Shown one piece after another: positions 1 to 11,913 of a DNA stretch of 64,000 nucleotides; the stretch's first letter is position 1, and every line of letters begins with the position of its first letter. Below the pieces are notes generated by a model. That model was not told the origin of the DNA. It searched no databases and saw nothing but the letters and a program-made list of their open reading frames with translations. The position numbers were made by a program, and so were the translations under genes. Source of the stretch: Paraconiothyrium sp. Pb-2020 (lineage: Eukaryota > Ascomycota > Dothideomycetes > Pleosporales > Didymosphaeriaceae); assembly GCA_022419385.1 (NCBI GenBank), contig JAJUBI010000004.1:4135286-4199285 (forward strand). The letters are read 5' to 3'.

Positions 1-999
1 TTTAATAAAAACAAGCTTCCTTGGCAGGGGCTTGTAATCTAGACCATCGAGTAGCGGCACACATAGATAGATGCCGGTAAATGCTTGATACAAACAAGCA
101 CCCTTGGCAAAAGCTTAAATACCCATGCTCGAACTGTGCAATACTGGGATTCGTTGATCCCTGATACACGTGGAGCTGCCCGCAGGGACCGGCTCACTAG
201 ATATAGATGAATAGCCGTAGCAAGTAGCCTCTCCCCAAAGGTACCTTACATCAGACGCCATCCAAGATTTCGCTCTTGACCCCATCGCCGAACAGTATAA
301 GAAGAGAGCCGCTGCGTAGGCATTGCAGTATGGGAAGGCAACCATAATTGTCAGCACAACAATCGCGACGTAGAGTACGTGCGCATAGCTATGCTACCTC
401 CAGTTGGCGTAATATCATCGTGGTGACAATTGGAAACAATCTCAAGAGCTGGATTACTGGTGACTCCTCGTGTTACGCCGGCCTCGCATGCCAATGTTCT
501 AAGGGCATGCCTCTGGAAGCCACCAGGACCCATATGACAGGTTTTCATAAAACAACTGATCGCATCAGCAAATATATTCACTCCTCTGGGTCTCGCCAGC
601 ACAATGTGACTCTCCACGGCTGTACACGACAAACAGCTGTTGGATCGTTACTTCCTAGCTCGAGATCGTCTACGACCCACTGTCATAGTGTATTGCGAGT
701 GATACATTGACTGTATGAGCTACCATTCAGGGTACAGAACCCGATGCAAAGTCTAAGCGCTAAGTAAAGACGTATTTTCATCTGTTCGTCGACGCTGCAT
801 GGCCAACTCGTAGCCGTAGCGGAAGTAGTAAAGTGGTATGATGCATACGCCGTGCTCCAGTGAGTTCCCCGATTAACATGCGTCCATAAACTCCAAGATG
901 CAGTAGCCCGTCCCATATTTTGATGCCTGCCGACCCAAGATAATTCATATACATTGAACATTATGCGACGTTATCCAATGGCCGTCGCATTCAGACCAT
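1..999. other. Left-edge sequence without a supported gene
   Basis: No reading frame here has a recognisable domain, and the short open frames on both strands overlap each other. An imperfect direct repeat of about 24 bp is visible: one copy near 11-35 and one near 92-116, both containing AACAAGC then CTTGGCA then GCTT. I cannot say whether this is part of a larger element cut by the window edge. The 3' end of the neighbouring glycosyltransferase lies at 1000. Confidence 0.4.
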
Positions 1000-2337
1000 T
1001 CAAAGGGTATCTCGGCCTTCCTTCAAACATTTACCTTTTTGCCCTACTTCCTCGCGGAGGAACTCGAGGCGTTTCGCATCATCGTCTTTGAATGTGAAAG
1101 CTCCACTCCAGAATCCACAGCCTATGTTAGTGGTTTCGTTGCGCCAGATTGTCTGCGCCTGCCCGGCCCAGTCAACAGGTGATAGGCCTTGTCCAATATC
1201 CTCGCCCAGATTCTTCCCGATTTTGGCGATCTCGCTTTCGCCGGGCAGGTGGTGGAAGAGTTCGGAATTGAGGGTCCAGCAACGAAGTCCGCGGTCAGGA
1301 TGCAATGGTGGGTTCGCCCAGCGAGTCGGAATGGGATTGGTCTCGCGTGCTCCTTTTGAGCATGCATGAAGTAGTGCAACGTCGAATGCGCGCGGCCCCT
1401 TGGGTTGGAGCTGCGGTGGCGCGAGGTTGCCCAGTAGAAGTTCAGCTGCGGGCCGAGTGACTGCATAGCCAAATGAGCAGAGTGGAAACTTCGAGCGATG
1501 CAAAGTGCGGCCGTGCTCGGGTATATTGAGTACGCTGAAAAGATCCTGGGTGAAAGGATGCAGTTGATATCGCGCGGGCATCGTTGGATCGTCATATGTG
1601 AGGTGTGCCACATCTCTCAAGGTGAAGGGCTTGCTGTCGAACACTAGGCCTTCATACGTGACCCTGTTGAGGTAGTCCCCGCAGTGTCCAAGATACAAAA
1701 GATCCCAAGCACTATGGTCGCCCCAGTACTGTGTGCGGTTTTGGTGTTGTCTTGCGAGAGGATTCAACGATCCCTTCGGGGGCATAAGAGTGCGCATGGC
1801 ATTCGCGGCTAGAGGGACCTGGATGCTACGAAGGCGAATGTCCCAATCGAGATCGTCTTCGAGGATGAGCGCCGTTTCAAGCCCGGAATCGAGGAACCTG
1901 TGTTGGAACGGTTCAGTACGTAGAACTGTCGCGGATTTCAAGTTAAATGTAGAGCTTGGAGCTTACCATCGCAGGGCGTTGAGGTGGCCCATCCACGCTA
2001 GGATAGAGCCGTGCTGCACACCATCCTCTTGACCGTTACGAAACTTTTGCACATCGCCCTCTGTCCATTGCGGCTGCTTCGGTATGGTGAGATCGAAGTC
2101 GGTAACATTGGCTTGTTGCACAAGCGCATGCCGTCTGTCGGAGCCTTCTTTCGATACGACAACCACTGCGCCAAAACCCAGCGTGCGATTTGCGGGGAGC
2201 TTAGCTTGTTGTGACTCTGGCGACCATGTCCAACGAATGTATATGCCGTCCGTATCTCTGTAATAGAAACAAAACAGTAGCGTAAGTACAAGTCCGACCA
2301 GCAGTGGCAAAGGTCGTTTCCTGCCGGGTGCGAGCAT
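1000..2337 (-). CDS. Type II membrane glycosyltransferase, family 25-like
   Basis: Two exons, 2337-1967 and 1897-1000, joined over a 69 bp GTAAGC...CAG intron (phase 2), give about 422 residues. The N-terminus is short and basic and is followed by one hydrophobic segment (residues about 10-26), which fits a signal anchor into the Golgi or ER. The catalytic part has the family-25 pattern: an early VVVSKEGSDRR stretch, HLNALRWFLDSG, then the acidic metal/nucleotide-sugar motif ILEDDLDWD around residues 135-141, and later SFGYAVTRPAAELLL. Fungal members of this LPS-glycosyltransferase-like family are mostly uncharacterised and are presumed to transfer hexose to secreted proteins or glycans. The start is the first ATG before the anchor. 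The donor sugar and acceptor cannot be read from sequence. The nearest gene downstream in coordinates is an unrelated palmitoyltransferase on the other strand. Confidence 0.8.
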
Positions 2338-3417
2338 GGCGGCCGGACGGAGGGGAAGCGAGTGAAATGTTTTAGTTCAGTAAGACATTGTAGGTTGCAA
2401 AATGGTGGGATGGCCTCGATATATCATCAGCGGGTGTCAAAGCGGAAGGTGCACCCAGAGTTTTTGCACGCTCCACAGGGAAGGAGCGTGGTACCGCGGT
2501 GTGGCTGGCAGGCTCGCTCTGGTGTCGATGCACACCATATATGATTGCAAACACCACCTACGGGCCGCGAAGAGCCCATTTGATGGCAAGGATGCCGCTG
2601 TGGAGAAGACGCTAGCTCGATGCTCGGTGTCTCTGCTTCCTGTCACGTCGCACGCACAACTGCGACAGAACCGTGACGACCCATTTAACTGCCGCAGAGC
2701 CTTGATCGCTCTGGCCCGAGGACGCGCCATGATCAAGAGGGACTACGTGGGTATCATTGTGGGAGGGCTGCACGTAGTACTGGGTGGTCACTGTTACCAT
2801 CAATAGTCAATGTGTGGGCAAAAGCAGAGCGGGTGATACTCGTAGTAGAACACAGGAACCGCAGATGATGATCCGCGATCCTGTTGCATCATATCACGGC
2901 TCCATGCATCTTCTTGGACATCGACACTGGAATTGCCAGCCCCGCGGAGCAGTTAACTATGATTAGGGCTCTCCGTTCGGCGCTGGCTCTTACGTGAAGT
3001 GTAACAGATCACGTGCTCGGGTGTTTTCGAAGGTTGCAAGGCTCAGACGGTTCAGCGCGCGGACCCTGTTCCATTCTGCCGGGTAACCCGCGCCTCAAAC
3101 GCAACGCCGGCGAGGACAGGTCGACCTCCGCTGCCCGGCTGGCTTCGTTCACTTTCTTGCCGATACTACGAAAGCGTGTTGTTGTCCCTCTCTTCGTCTC
3201 CGTGACCCTCCCGTGCCGACCCGCTAGCACAGCTCCCGCCCGGCGGTGCTGCGGCCCGTCCCTGAAACCACCCCGAAACTCGTCCGCCTTCGCCATCTTT
3301 GCTGCCTTTCCGCACGCGCATACCTTATGGATCGACGCCACACTGCTTCGTCGTTTTAGACAGTGATTGTTCGCCTCACCAGCCTCACCGCATGCTTGAG
3401 CCGTGTGCCTTGGAAGC
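2338..3417. promoter_or_regulatory. Divergent intergenic region between the GT25 gene and pfa3
   Basis: About 1.1 kb separates two divergent start codons, so it should hold both promoters. Overlapping open frames on both strands, the longest near 3009-3593 on the minus strand, show no domain and lie over the GC-rich 5' end of pfa3. I take them as chance frames. No RNA gene or repeat was seen. Confidence 0.45.
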
Positions 3418-5394
3418 ATGGCAACGTTGGGATCGCCTTCGCCGCCTTCATCACCATCGCGCAACATGCGCCGCCGTGCGTGGGCCAGGAAGGTCGAGCG
3501 ATTTTGCTGTAGTACAATAACATACTTCCCGCTGGTGTTTGTGTATGGTTTGACGTCATGGGCCGCGTGGGTAGGAGTCGGCATAGGCTTCAATACGTCT
3601 AAGAACCGCTGGACAGGTAGGACATACTCTATACGCGCTGATCACCGGCTGGACATAGAACGGATATGAAGATCTCTTAGAGCCTTCTGTACGTTCTGCA
3701 GCAGTGACATCGACTGGAGGATCTTAGAATCCGAATATAATAGCGTCGATAGACTAACATAGTGTATAGGCAAGACCTCATCTGCGCTCTGCTTCTTCCT
3801 GTACCTTATGCTCAACTGGAGCTACACGACCGCCGTATTCACCGACCCCGGCTCCCCGCTGAACATCACGAATGGCTATAGTCAACTACCTACGCAAGAA
3901 GGAGGAGGCATGCAATACACATCGTTCACTGTCAAGGCATCTACAGGTGACATACGGTACTGCAAGAAGTGCCAAGCGCAGAAGCCAGACCGCGCACATC
4001 ACTGCTCGACCTGCAAGCGATGTGTGCTCAAGATGGACCACCATTGCCCGTGGCTAGCGGCGTGCGTTGGACTATACAACTACAAAGCCTTCCTCCTTTT
4101 CCTGATTTATTTGACGTTCTTCTGTTGGGTATGCTTCGCATCGTCAGCAACCTGGGTTTGGAGTGAGATTTTGAACGATGGGAATTACACGGAGTCATTC
4201 ATGCCGGTCAACTATGTTTTGCTTGCCGTTCTTTCTGGCATCATCGGCATCGTAATAACTGGGTTCACTGCCTGGCATTGTTATTTGACCGTTCGAGGCC
4301 AAACCACCATCGAGAGCTTAGAAAAGACGCGGTATCTCTCGCCACTCCGGAACAGCATGAAAGCTCAGCTTTCAGACCGCAACTACCTAGACGCTCAGGC
4401 CAACGGACGACTGAGCATTAGCGACCAGTTGCGCGAGATCCATGCGAATGCTCTACCAGGAGTCACCAGACCAGAGGAAGGTATTTCCTCACCCGCCCAG
4501 CGTTCTTCACGATCACCAGCACCAACCAGCAACGGATACTCACACCCGAACCACCAGTCCTACGAATGGCGTGAGCGGCAGCAGAATTACGATCGCTACG
4601 AAGATTACCTCGATGAACGGGATAACGAACAACTTCCGAATGCGTTTGATCTAGGCTGGAAACGGAATGTAGAGCACATATTCGGACCTTCTCCACTGCT
4701 ATGGTTCGTGCCAATAATCAACACGACTGGCGACGGGTGGTCATGGGAAGCAAGCCCCAAATGGCTGGCGGCACGTGAGCGCATCAAGAACGAGCGCGAG
4801 GCAGAGGAAAGAATTCAAAAGCAGCGTGAACGCGACGCTGGCTGGGGCGTTGACTCACCTACCGAAGCAGAATTCCGGCGGAACGGACGAGCACCAGAGC
4901 CGTGGCAGGTTAACCGTTTCGGGCCGCCCCAGCGGACGCCTAGAAGGCCAGAATGGCAGGAAACGCGCCGGCGAGGAGAGGACGCTCGGTACTTGACCAC
5001 TTCAAATGGAATCGTATCTACGCCGACCGAGGGCCGCCGCAGCCCGAGCAAAGCCGATCAGATTCTCGGACGGGAGAACGGAATGTATGCAGACGGAGAT
5101 GTACAACTTCAACCGATCGACCGCCGGAAATTCGACCAATACAACTACATCTCCGACGACGATGAAGCCGACGACTACGAAGTCTCAAGCGACGAAGCGG
5201 CCGCTGAGCAGCGAAAAGCGCCTAAATCCATACCCCTGCCAAAAACGACTCGGGATTGGAACGACATCCCAGAAGATTTTCTAAGTGCACCGCCCAAGGG
5301 AAGACGGAGGAGTCCTGCAGCGAGTCAAGAGAGGCAAGCAAAGAGGGCTCAAGAGTGGGATGACTGGGACCAGGGTAAGGATAAGGATAGGTAG
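3418..5394 (+). CDS. PFA3: DHHC palmitoyltransferase, Pfa3 type
   Basis: Exons 3418-3616 and 3770-5394 join in phase over a 153 bp intron with a perfect ACTAAC branch site, giving about 607 residues. Protein S-acyltransferases of this family move palmitate from acyl-CoA to cytosolic cysteines. Pfa3 in yeast sits in the vacuole membrane and modifies Vac8 for vacuole fusion. Four hydrophobic segments are visible (about residues 29-52, 72-92, 174-198 and 209-238). Between the second and third lies the zinc-binding cysteine-rich domain: CKKCQAQKPDRAHHC, CSTCKRCVLKMDHHCPWLA, with the catalytic DHHC at residues 156-159. The sequence around it (WLAACVGLYNYKAFLLF) resembles Pfa3 more than Pfa4 or Akr1. 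The C-terminal 330 residues are polar, charged and probably disordered cytosolic tail, longer than in yeast. The ATG at 3418 is chosen because it precedes the first membrane segment directly. Confidence 0.9.
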
Positions 5395-6157
5395 CTAATG
5401 GCGTATGCGAAAGGTAATGTGCGAAGTGGTACGATGGCACGCGTAAATGTACAACATGTATAGGGAAAGCTATATGCGGTTGGGCATATGACGGCGCTGT
5501 GAGCGGGTATTTGAGTTCAACATAGATGACGAGAGGCGTAAGGACCCTTCTTGTAATACACGATTCATCTGAATACGACTTCCGTCTTTGGCATCTTGAA
5601 TTGGATCGTTCCATTGGTTATGTGCATTGACATAATGGTGTTTTACAGTCGATTCACTTCCTGTTTTGTGCGTGTGGTGTGGTCCAATCATTCCGTCGAA
5701 AGCTAGATCTAGCGGACCAGCGGTTTGTATTCTCTACTAGTTGGCGATAGGGTATACTGACACCTCGGCAGAGATTTACATATGTTTCGCACTCAGAGCT
5801 ACAGATTGATTTCATGACGGGCCGAACCAGACTATGCGCAGCCTTCGAAGCTAGAAGGGCGGCATCCCCTATTATTAACGGCCCACTGTGATTTTGAAGG
5901 ATCATCGCTGGGACTTGTACCGACTGGTTAGACAATGACGCGTCGATCAGGATTGTTGCCTTTTGGTTCAACATATGCTGAGGTCAGCGGCTCTACTTTG
6001 AAACGTGCCTATTGGTCAAATTTCCGGTTGTTACACTGTCACGTCGGTGATTGCTCATTCCCTGAATGGAGCTACGTATCGAAGAGATATTACATTAGGG
6101 GAGTTGAAGAGATAACATATTGGGCGAGTTGTAGTCTTTCCCTCCCACTACGTTGAA
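5395..6157. other. Intergenic, nothing recognised
   Basis: This 760 bp stretch lies between the convergent 3' ends of pfa3 and the broken HET gene. Only short open frames without domains occur. Part may be untranslated sequence of the two genes. Confidence 0.4.
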
Positions 6158-7897
6158 TTACACAATGGCAAATGTCTCTGTGGATGAAGCACGCAAGACC
6201 TTCTTAACGTTGTTCCGGAGAGAATTTTCCATCCGAATTTTCCGGTCCCCAAGAGAGTCTTCTTGAATGACAAAATTCCAAAAGCCACCGAGCCAAACTT
6301 CGACGAGAATGAATCCAGCTCCCACCGGCCTCAGGACCAGAACATGATTACAACTAAACAGCACGACCACTCGATCACCTGGTTTCCTGGTAGTCTTGGA
6401 TTTTTCTCGCGCAGTTCTAGTGAAGACTTCGAACTGTGAAAAAGCGATATCCCAGGCAATTAAATAATTCAACGTTTCATCATAGGTGAACTCGGGTGGT
6501 TCTCCGTACCTTTCGAGGGTTTTACCATCCGCATACAAAATATAGCTCGGGAAAGCAAGGGGGGAAAGGACATCCTCGTTCCGGTGGACTATTCTCGCAT
6601 TTGTTCTCCACTCCCAAGGGATCCTTGAGGCAAAAGATGGGTCTGGTAACTCCCAAGGGGTCGCTTCCTCGTTCTTCCAGCGTGAGTCGTCTTCCGTTGG
6701 AACTATCCATGATGGAAGACCAGTGATGTTTGGAGCCCAAGGTACCCCGACTAGATCTATGTTCTTTTCATAGTGAAGTGCATCGTTGCACACATCAATC
6801 AAGACGTCAATATCCGATTTTGTGTAATCGATGATTATGCTTGACTCTTTGACATCGGCGATCGCTAGTAGTCCGTAAACAGTATCTTTAGGGTCCTCGT
6901 TGCGCCAGTGTCGGAAATCAAACAGAAGTGCTGTGAGTGATCTTTTATTACCATCGTACAACGGACCCACAAGATACGTTGATCTCGTAATGGCTTCAAT
7001 TTTAGATCTGAGCTTTGCAAAATCATCGTTCTCAGGTGATGTCAAGTATCTAAAAACAGAACAGTCAAACAAGTAGTGCAGATCGATCGACTGCGCAGAT
7101 TCCGATCCGCATTGTATGACGGCATTCTCGGACAGCGCAAGCTCTTGGATACACCATCGCCTGATGAGAGTTAGCGTTCACGTTGAGAGGTACGTGGTAG
7201 GCTCCAGTTGCTCGAGGTACCGAGCGCTCACCTTGAGAACCAATCTCTTCGGACAACTTGCAACGAGAGCAATGCAGCGATAGCCGGTGGCATAAACCGT
7301 CTCAGCTGATACCGGACACCATAAAGTTGAGGTGATAAGAAGATTTCTCTAAACTGATACATACGCCGGGATCCGCATAGAGACCCCTGCTGACCGCTCC
7401 AAAATTCTAGTCAAAGGCCACGAAAGTCCCACGCAACCTTGAGCGAATACAATTTCTTCAGTCTCTTTTTTCTGATATAGTTGAAGATGACTGCAGTGTC
7501 CGCGTCCGCAGGCCCCAACCAAATTCTTACCGACGCGGCCTTGCTATATATGTCAGCCATAAGCCCGACCTGCTGGGCGCGTTCGGCCAGATCTAGCTGA
7601 TTAACGACTACAGCATCGATCCAGAGCACACGATCCTTTTTGCGAAGTCGCAAGTATCTGAGCGCAACTTCGAGGTTTGTCGTCACTTGCAGTGTGTCCG
7701 TTGACGTTGATGGGCGCCGTAATCTTCGCGTCGCCCCAAACGTAGGAGAGCGCTTCATAGAGTGGAGGGCTCAGAGTGTCGAAATACTCAAGTGTACAGA
7801 CGATAGGACCATTGTGCTTGCCTGGCGCGAGATGCACAAGCCGACTTTCGTTTGGCTCCAGAGCGCGATAGATGTGTCCATTCTTCGTCGGAGACAT
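6158..7897 (-). pseudogene. HET-domain protein, frameshifted
   Basis: Fungal HET domains mediate cell death after fusion of incompatible strains. Pieces of one HET protein lie in order in different frames. From 7897 (ATG) comes a start with YEALSYVWGDAKITAPINV, the first HET block. At about 7695-7702 the frame breaks, and the next block LQVTTNLEVALRYLRL continues in another frame through WIDAVVVNQLDLAERAQQVG, the second block (usually WIDAICINQ), up to a stop near 7415. A third piece, reading ILER, sits in yet another frame at about 7380-7410. A plausible GTATGT...CTAACTCTCATCAG intron (7364-7161) leads to RRWCIQELALSENAVIQCG, the third HET block, and an open frame to 6158 with DPKDTVYGLLAIA. 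At least two frame changes cannot be explained by introns, so the gene is probably inactive in this strain. A sequencing error could explain one but hardly both. An alternative upstream start exists at 7963. Confidence 0.7.
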
Positions 7898-9976
7898 TTT
7901 GGATGCGAAATACACGATGGTGATGACTGAATGGTTTGGAAGGAAGCGAGGTGTGGTAGGCACGGTGGCCGTGCGCTGTTGAGCTGAATATATTGATGAG
8001 GCAGTGCAAGGCTGGGGATATCGGCCCCTGTCCCAATAAACCTATCAAATGCAGTCGCGCCAGCCACGCTCTATCGAGTCCAATGGATGCCAGTAGACAT
8101 CATTCAAATTTTGGCTGGGCTCCAGCTCAAGTCTTGAAAGCCACTTCATGGTCCAAAGGATCTAATAAACCTTGTAATTCACTTGACCAGTTCGTGGTCA
8201 TTATGCGTTCCCTGAACGTGACTTCCTCCTGCATCAATCGGTCGCATGGAAAAATGAGTGGCTCTCGCAACATTAAAAGAACGAGCTCACCATCCTGTTC
8301 AAGCCCTACTGTTCCTTGCCTTTCATTAGCAAAATCAAAGCCTATCAGTCTGTCAGTTGTTGACCCAAGCAAGTATCATCAAGCACAGTCTGTCTCAAAA
8401 CAGACTGTAATCCCTCCAATCAATCTTTCCGCTTGATTGAAAGCATTTGAGCCCTCATCTACAATGCACTCCTTATTCATCCCTCCCAATCAGCTCAGAT
8501 GATCTACACCTGCACATTCACTAATTTTCAAAAACAACCTCTAGTCCCTAGACCTTTGTTCGCTGTGATACGTACCTACATCTGAGTCAAGCAGATTTTA
8601 GATGGCTTAGCAAAGCAGTTCATAGGATCTGCAGGCGGACGATGCAATTCGCAAGATGCAACGTATAACAGCAATGTATGCGTGCAAATCGAGTGTCAGC
8701 CCTTGAGTACTTTGTTCAGTTGGAGTGCTTAACAATGCAACGATTCTGGGAGCACGATGAAAAATATGTTCTTAACGAAGACTGGACAAAAGTGGGTGGC
8801 GATAAAAAGCACGTAGATGCGTTCTGAATCATAAGAGCAGTTTCGGCAGTTATCAAACCCGCAAAAACGGGAATATTATGATGGGGAGACACTGGTGTAG
8901 ATTTGTTCTCTGAAACTATGTATCGCAAAGATTCAGGGCTCCTATACATGTCTACCTGTCTACTGCGGAGAAAGAACAGTGGAAATCAGGTTACTGATAT
9001 CTGAAACTCCTGGTGTTACTTGTGAGTTCCTTGCTCAAGATTTCGTGGACGTAACCACCCCCTGGACGCAGTAGATCACGGTCAGACCTCCTGAATGAGG
9101 GTCTTCGCTTCTATCTCATCATCAGTAGTATCACACGGCCTAGGTATGTGGCACTTATTACACAAATCATATACATGGGAGAAGTTTGGGTTAATCTCGC
9201 AAAGAACTCGTGGAACGCGTCGAATGTCAACAACTGAACGTGCAAGCCGCACATGCCTTACTGTATCGTCAAACTCAAGCAAACAAGCAATTGATCAAAG
9301 CATATATATATCCCCTGAGTTTGATGTACCACTCGTCAACAAAGACATTTCAACAGCTGCCTTCTCATAGCAGAACATCCCCTATGTCAGATACCCAAGA
9401 CCCCCATGCGATCTCCTCATCAGCATCAGATTATCCAAGAACCGACCAAACTCTACATTTTCACCTTCCTCCCGCCCCCTGAGCCAATCCCGGGGGTCGA
9501 TTGCATCAAGACTATCCGCCAATTCGCAATCGACGTCACAGAACTCACCGCCCGGGCGTTGGCGACCGAATGGACGCGAATCCTCAGGAGAAATATGGTT
9601 GGGAGACAGAGACGGAGATGCCAGTTGCAGGAGCTTCGGGCTTTAGAGAGATACAGTTGACACGCTGGCTTAAGGTTTCCGGAGATAAGTGGGGGTCCCT
9701 GAGGTTACAGATCGTTTGCTGGTCGATCCGGAGAAGGCAACGGAGTTGGTTGAGGGAATTGAATGAGTAATACGGGAGAGTAGATCGCGGAGGGGAGAGG
9801 CGCGGTGGAACGGAGACGTGATACATAAAGATGGACTGGAAAGATGTTAAGGTACGGGTTGTTGGAGATAGACTTTCGTCGAATGCTACAATGTAATTAA
9901 GTGGAGAGATGCGATGGACCACCATGCAATCAAAATAGAGTGGAGAACGCGAAGTTCCCACATCAATAGATACACA
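7898..9976. other. Intergenic, one weak coding-like patch
   Basis: About 2.1 kb between the HET pseudogene start and the 3' end of the amine oxidase. Most of it has only short AT-rich frames. At 9384-9779 (+) three short frames in succession have coding-like composition: one starts MSDTQDPHAISSSASDYP at 9384, one reads EPIPGVDCIKTIRQFAIDV, and one from an ATG at 9570 reads MDANPQEKYGWETETEMP. They do not join through a good intron and match no family I know, so this may be a decayed small gene or chance. Confidence 0.25.
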
Positions 9977-11913
9977 TTACACTGTCCCATTCGAATGCCC
10001 GTTCGCCTCTCCACTCTTACCATCAATACCCCAAGCCCGTACAATTCTCCTCGCAACCCCTTCTCCAGCCCAATACGCCCCGGTCACCGCCCCCAATGCC
10101 ACGAAAGGCGCCGTATGTTCACCGGCAAGCCAGAGCCCCTTTTCAGGCACACCTCTCCTCATAGTCTCAATGTCGCGATCTCCGGCCTCCAGTCCAACCT
10201 GGAAATTGCAGTAGCTGCCATAACCAGCAAGCTCGTCGTTTGCCCAGGTTGTCGCAAGGATACGCGAAGGTTGATGTGATGGGTCACTAGGCGAGTAGTT
10301 CGGCAGTCGCGAGAAGTAGGGGCGGAGGAAGTCGGTGAGGACTTGTCGAGTGGCCTCGTCTGGATCTGCGATGGGAGGTGTATGTGCTTTTAGAAGCGAA
10401 GCAATGTGGAGGGAGGTAGGTCCGTACGTGTAGAAGAGGAGAGTTGGATGGGCGGTTTGGGACGGAAGTGCCGCTAGGTTCATAGCTTCTTGGGACCACT
10501 GCGATGGATTCGTTGAAGCGGCATAGGTAGGCTTTGTCCAGTGAGTGAAGCCTGGGTAGTGAGCTGGATTGACGGTCGTTTCTTCTGTAGTGTGCGATTG
10601 ATGTATTGGAGCCGTTGTAGCTGTCACGTTAGGAATGGAAAGATCGTGAGACTTGGTGGTAGTGAGGTCGTTGGAGGTAGATTCGTTCCAAAAAGCGGCT
10701 GGGAAGGTAATATAAACCTGCAAGAGGGTCAGCGCACTTGCCATGACAAGACGTTAGGGAAAACGCGCCTTGTCTAGGTGCCCGTACCCGATCGAGGATA
10801 TGGCTTGCTTGAGCCTCTCCGGAAGCTCGGGTTTAAAAGCACCTTCATTCTTCTTCAGCCATCCGAGAGGAGTGGTCATAACGACCTCATCAAAGACCAG
10901 GCTTTGATGTCCCTCAATAAGGACTTCCACACTCGGCTCTTCCTCTGTTCCGGATGACACTACTTTCTGCACCTTGTGTCCGAACTTGATATCCGCGCGT
11001 TTCGACGCAGGTTCTGCTATCCGCTGCAGGACCTTGTGATAAGTTTCCGCGACGAACAGATTTTCCCCATCGATGCATTCCTCTAACCAGAAGAACTTGA
11101 GACTTTGTCTTTCGATCGGGCTGCCGACGAAAGCACCCCACATCTCAGACATTTCCAACACAGTCTCTCTTTTACGCTCCACCTCTTTGTCACCTTCCAT
11201 TTCTTGAGGTATCAATTCCAGCACCTTTTTCTTGAAGAAGTCGTACAGGCTTTCATCAGCTGGTATTGATGCAGAGTTATCTTCAGAGTGTTTCATTGCC
11301 AGTTCGATGATCTCCCACACAATTTCCGAATTCTCGGTCGCCTCTTTTGATGGCATATGCTTGCCTGATTTATCGAAAACTGACTGCCGGCCATCCCAGT
11401 TCATCGCCAAGGTGTTGGTCTCTTTCGCCAGATCAAGTATCGGATTGTTATCGGTGCCGTGTATCCAGTTCGGGCCACTTGCGACATGTCAACTGTTGAC
11501 CCACGACGTCGAGTATCATTTTGAATGAGAATTGGCAAGGCACACCTACAGATCGACTTTGTGACCCAGAGCATCGCTTTGGCAGAGCTTGTTACATGAG
11601 TCACGTGTCCAGTCTAGGTGGGGTTGGGACGTAACCTTACTCTACCACCAACGCGATTTCTCCCTTCAAGTATGGTGACCTTAACACCGTGTTGTAACAG
11701 CACATCTGCGCATCGCAGTCCAGCGACTCCAGCGCCCACGATGCCCACGTGAGGTACCTTTCCCACAGTTCTCCGCACCGCCATGTCGTGTCCGTTCGTT
11801 TCCAGAGAACCCTCTGAATGCGCCGAACTCGAAAGGTCTCTCTGCATGCGGGTGATAATATCTGGGTCGGAGTTAGGTCTGTTGTTGGGGATAAAAGTCC
11901 GAATGTCAGCCAT
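9977..11913 (-). CDS. Flavin-containing amine (polyamine) oxidase
   Basis: Four exons, 11913-11641, 11587-11550, 11477-10769 and 10717-9977, are phase-consistent and give about 586 residues. Enzymes of this family oxidise polyamines or other amines with FAD, releasing an aldehyde and hydrogen peroxide. The FAD-binding beta-alpha-beta motif HVGIVGAGVAGLRCADVL lies at residues about 55-72, followed by TILEGRNRVGGRL. The next exons carry GPNWIHGTDNNP, then VVMTTPLGWLKKNEG, and the C-terminal flavin contact reads GLWLAGEHTAPFVALGAVTGAY, as in Fms1-like polyamine oxidases. The third intron starts with GC rather than GT (AAG then GCGCGT) and ends TTGCAG; only this join keeps HLDK in frame with VYITFP. 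The substrate could be spermine, N-acetylpolyamine or another amine. A lysine demethylase role is less likely because no SWIRM domain is present. No clear peroxisomal signal ends the protein. Confidence 0.85.
10718..10768 (-). other. Non-canonical GC-AG intron in the amine oxidase
   Basis: The 51 bp interval begins GCGCGT after AAG and ends TTGCAG, with candidate branch sites CTAAC and CTGAC inside. No GT donor nearby keeps the reading frame between the conserved flanking segments. GC-AG introns are a known minor class in fungi, though GCAAGT is the usual form. Confidence 0.6.
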
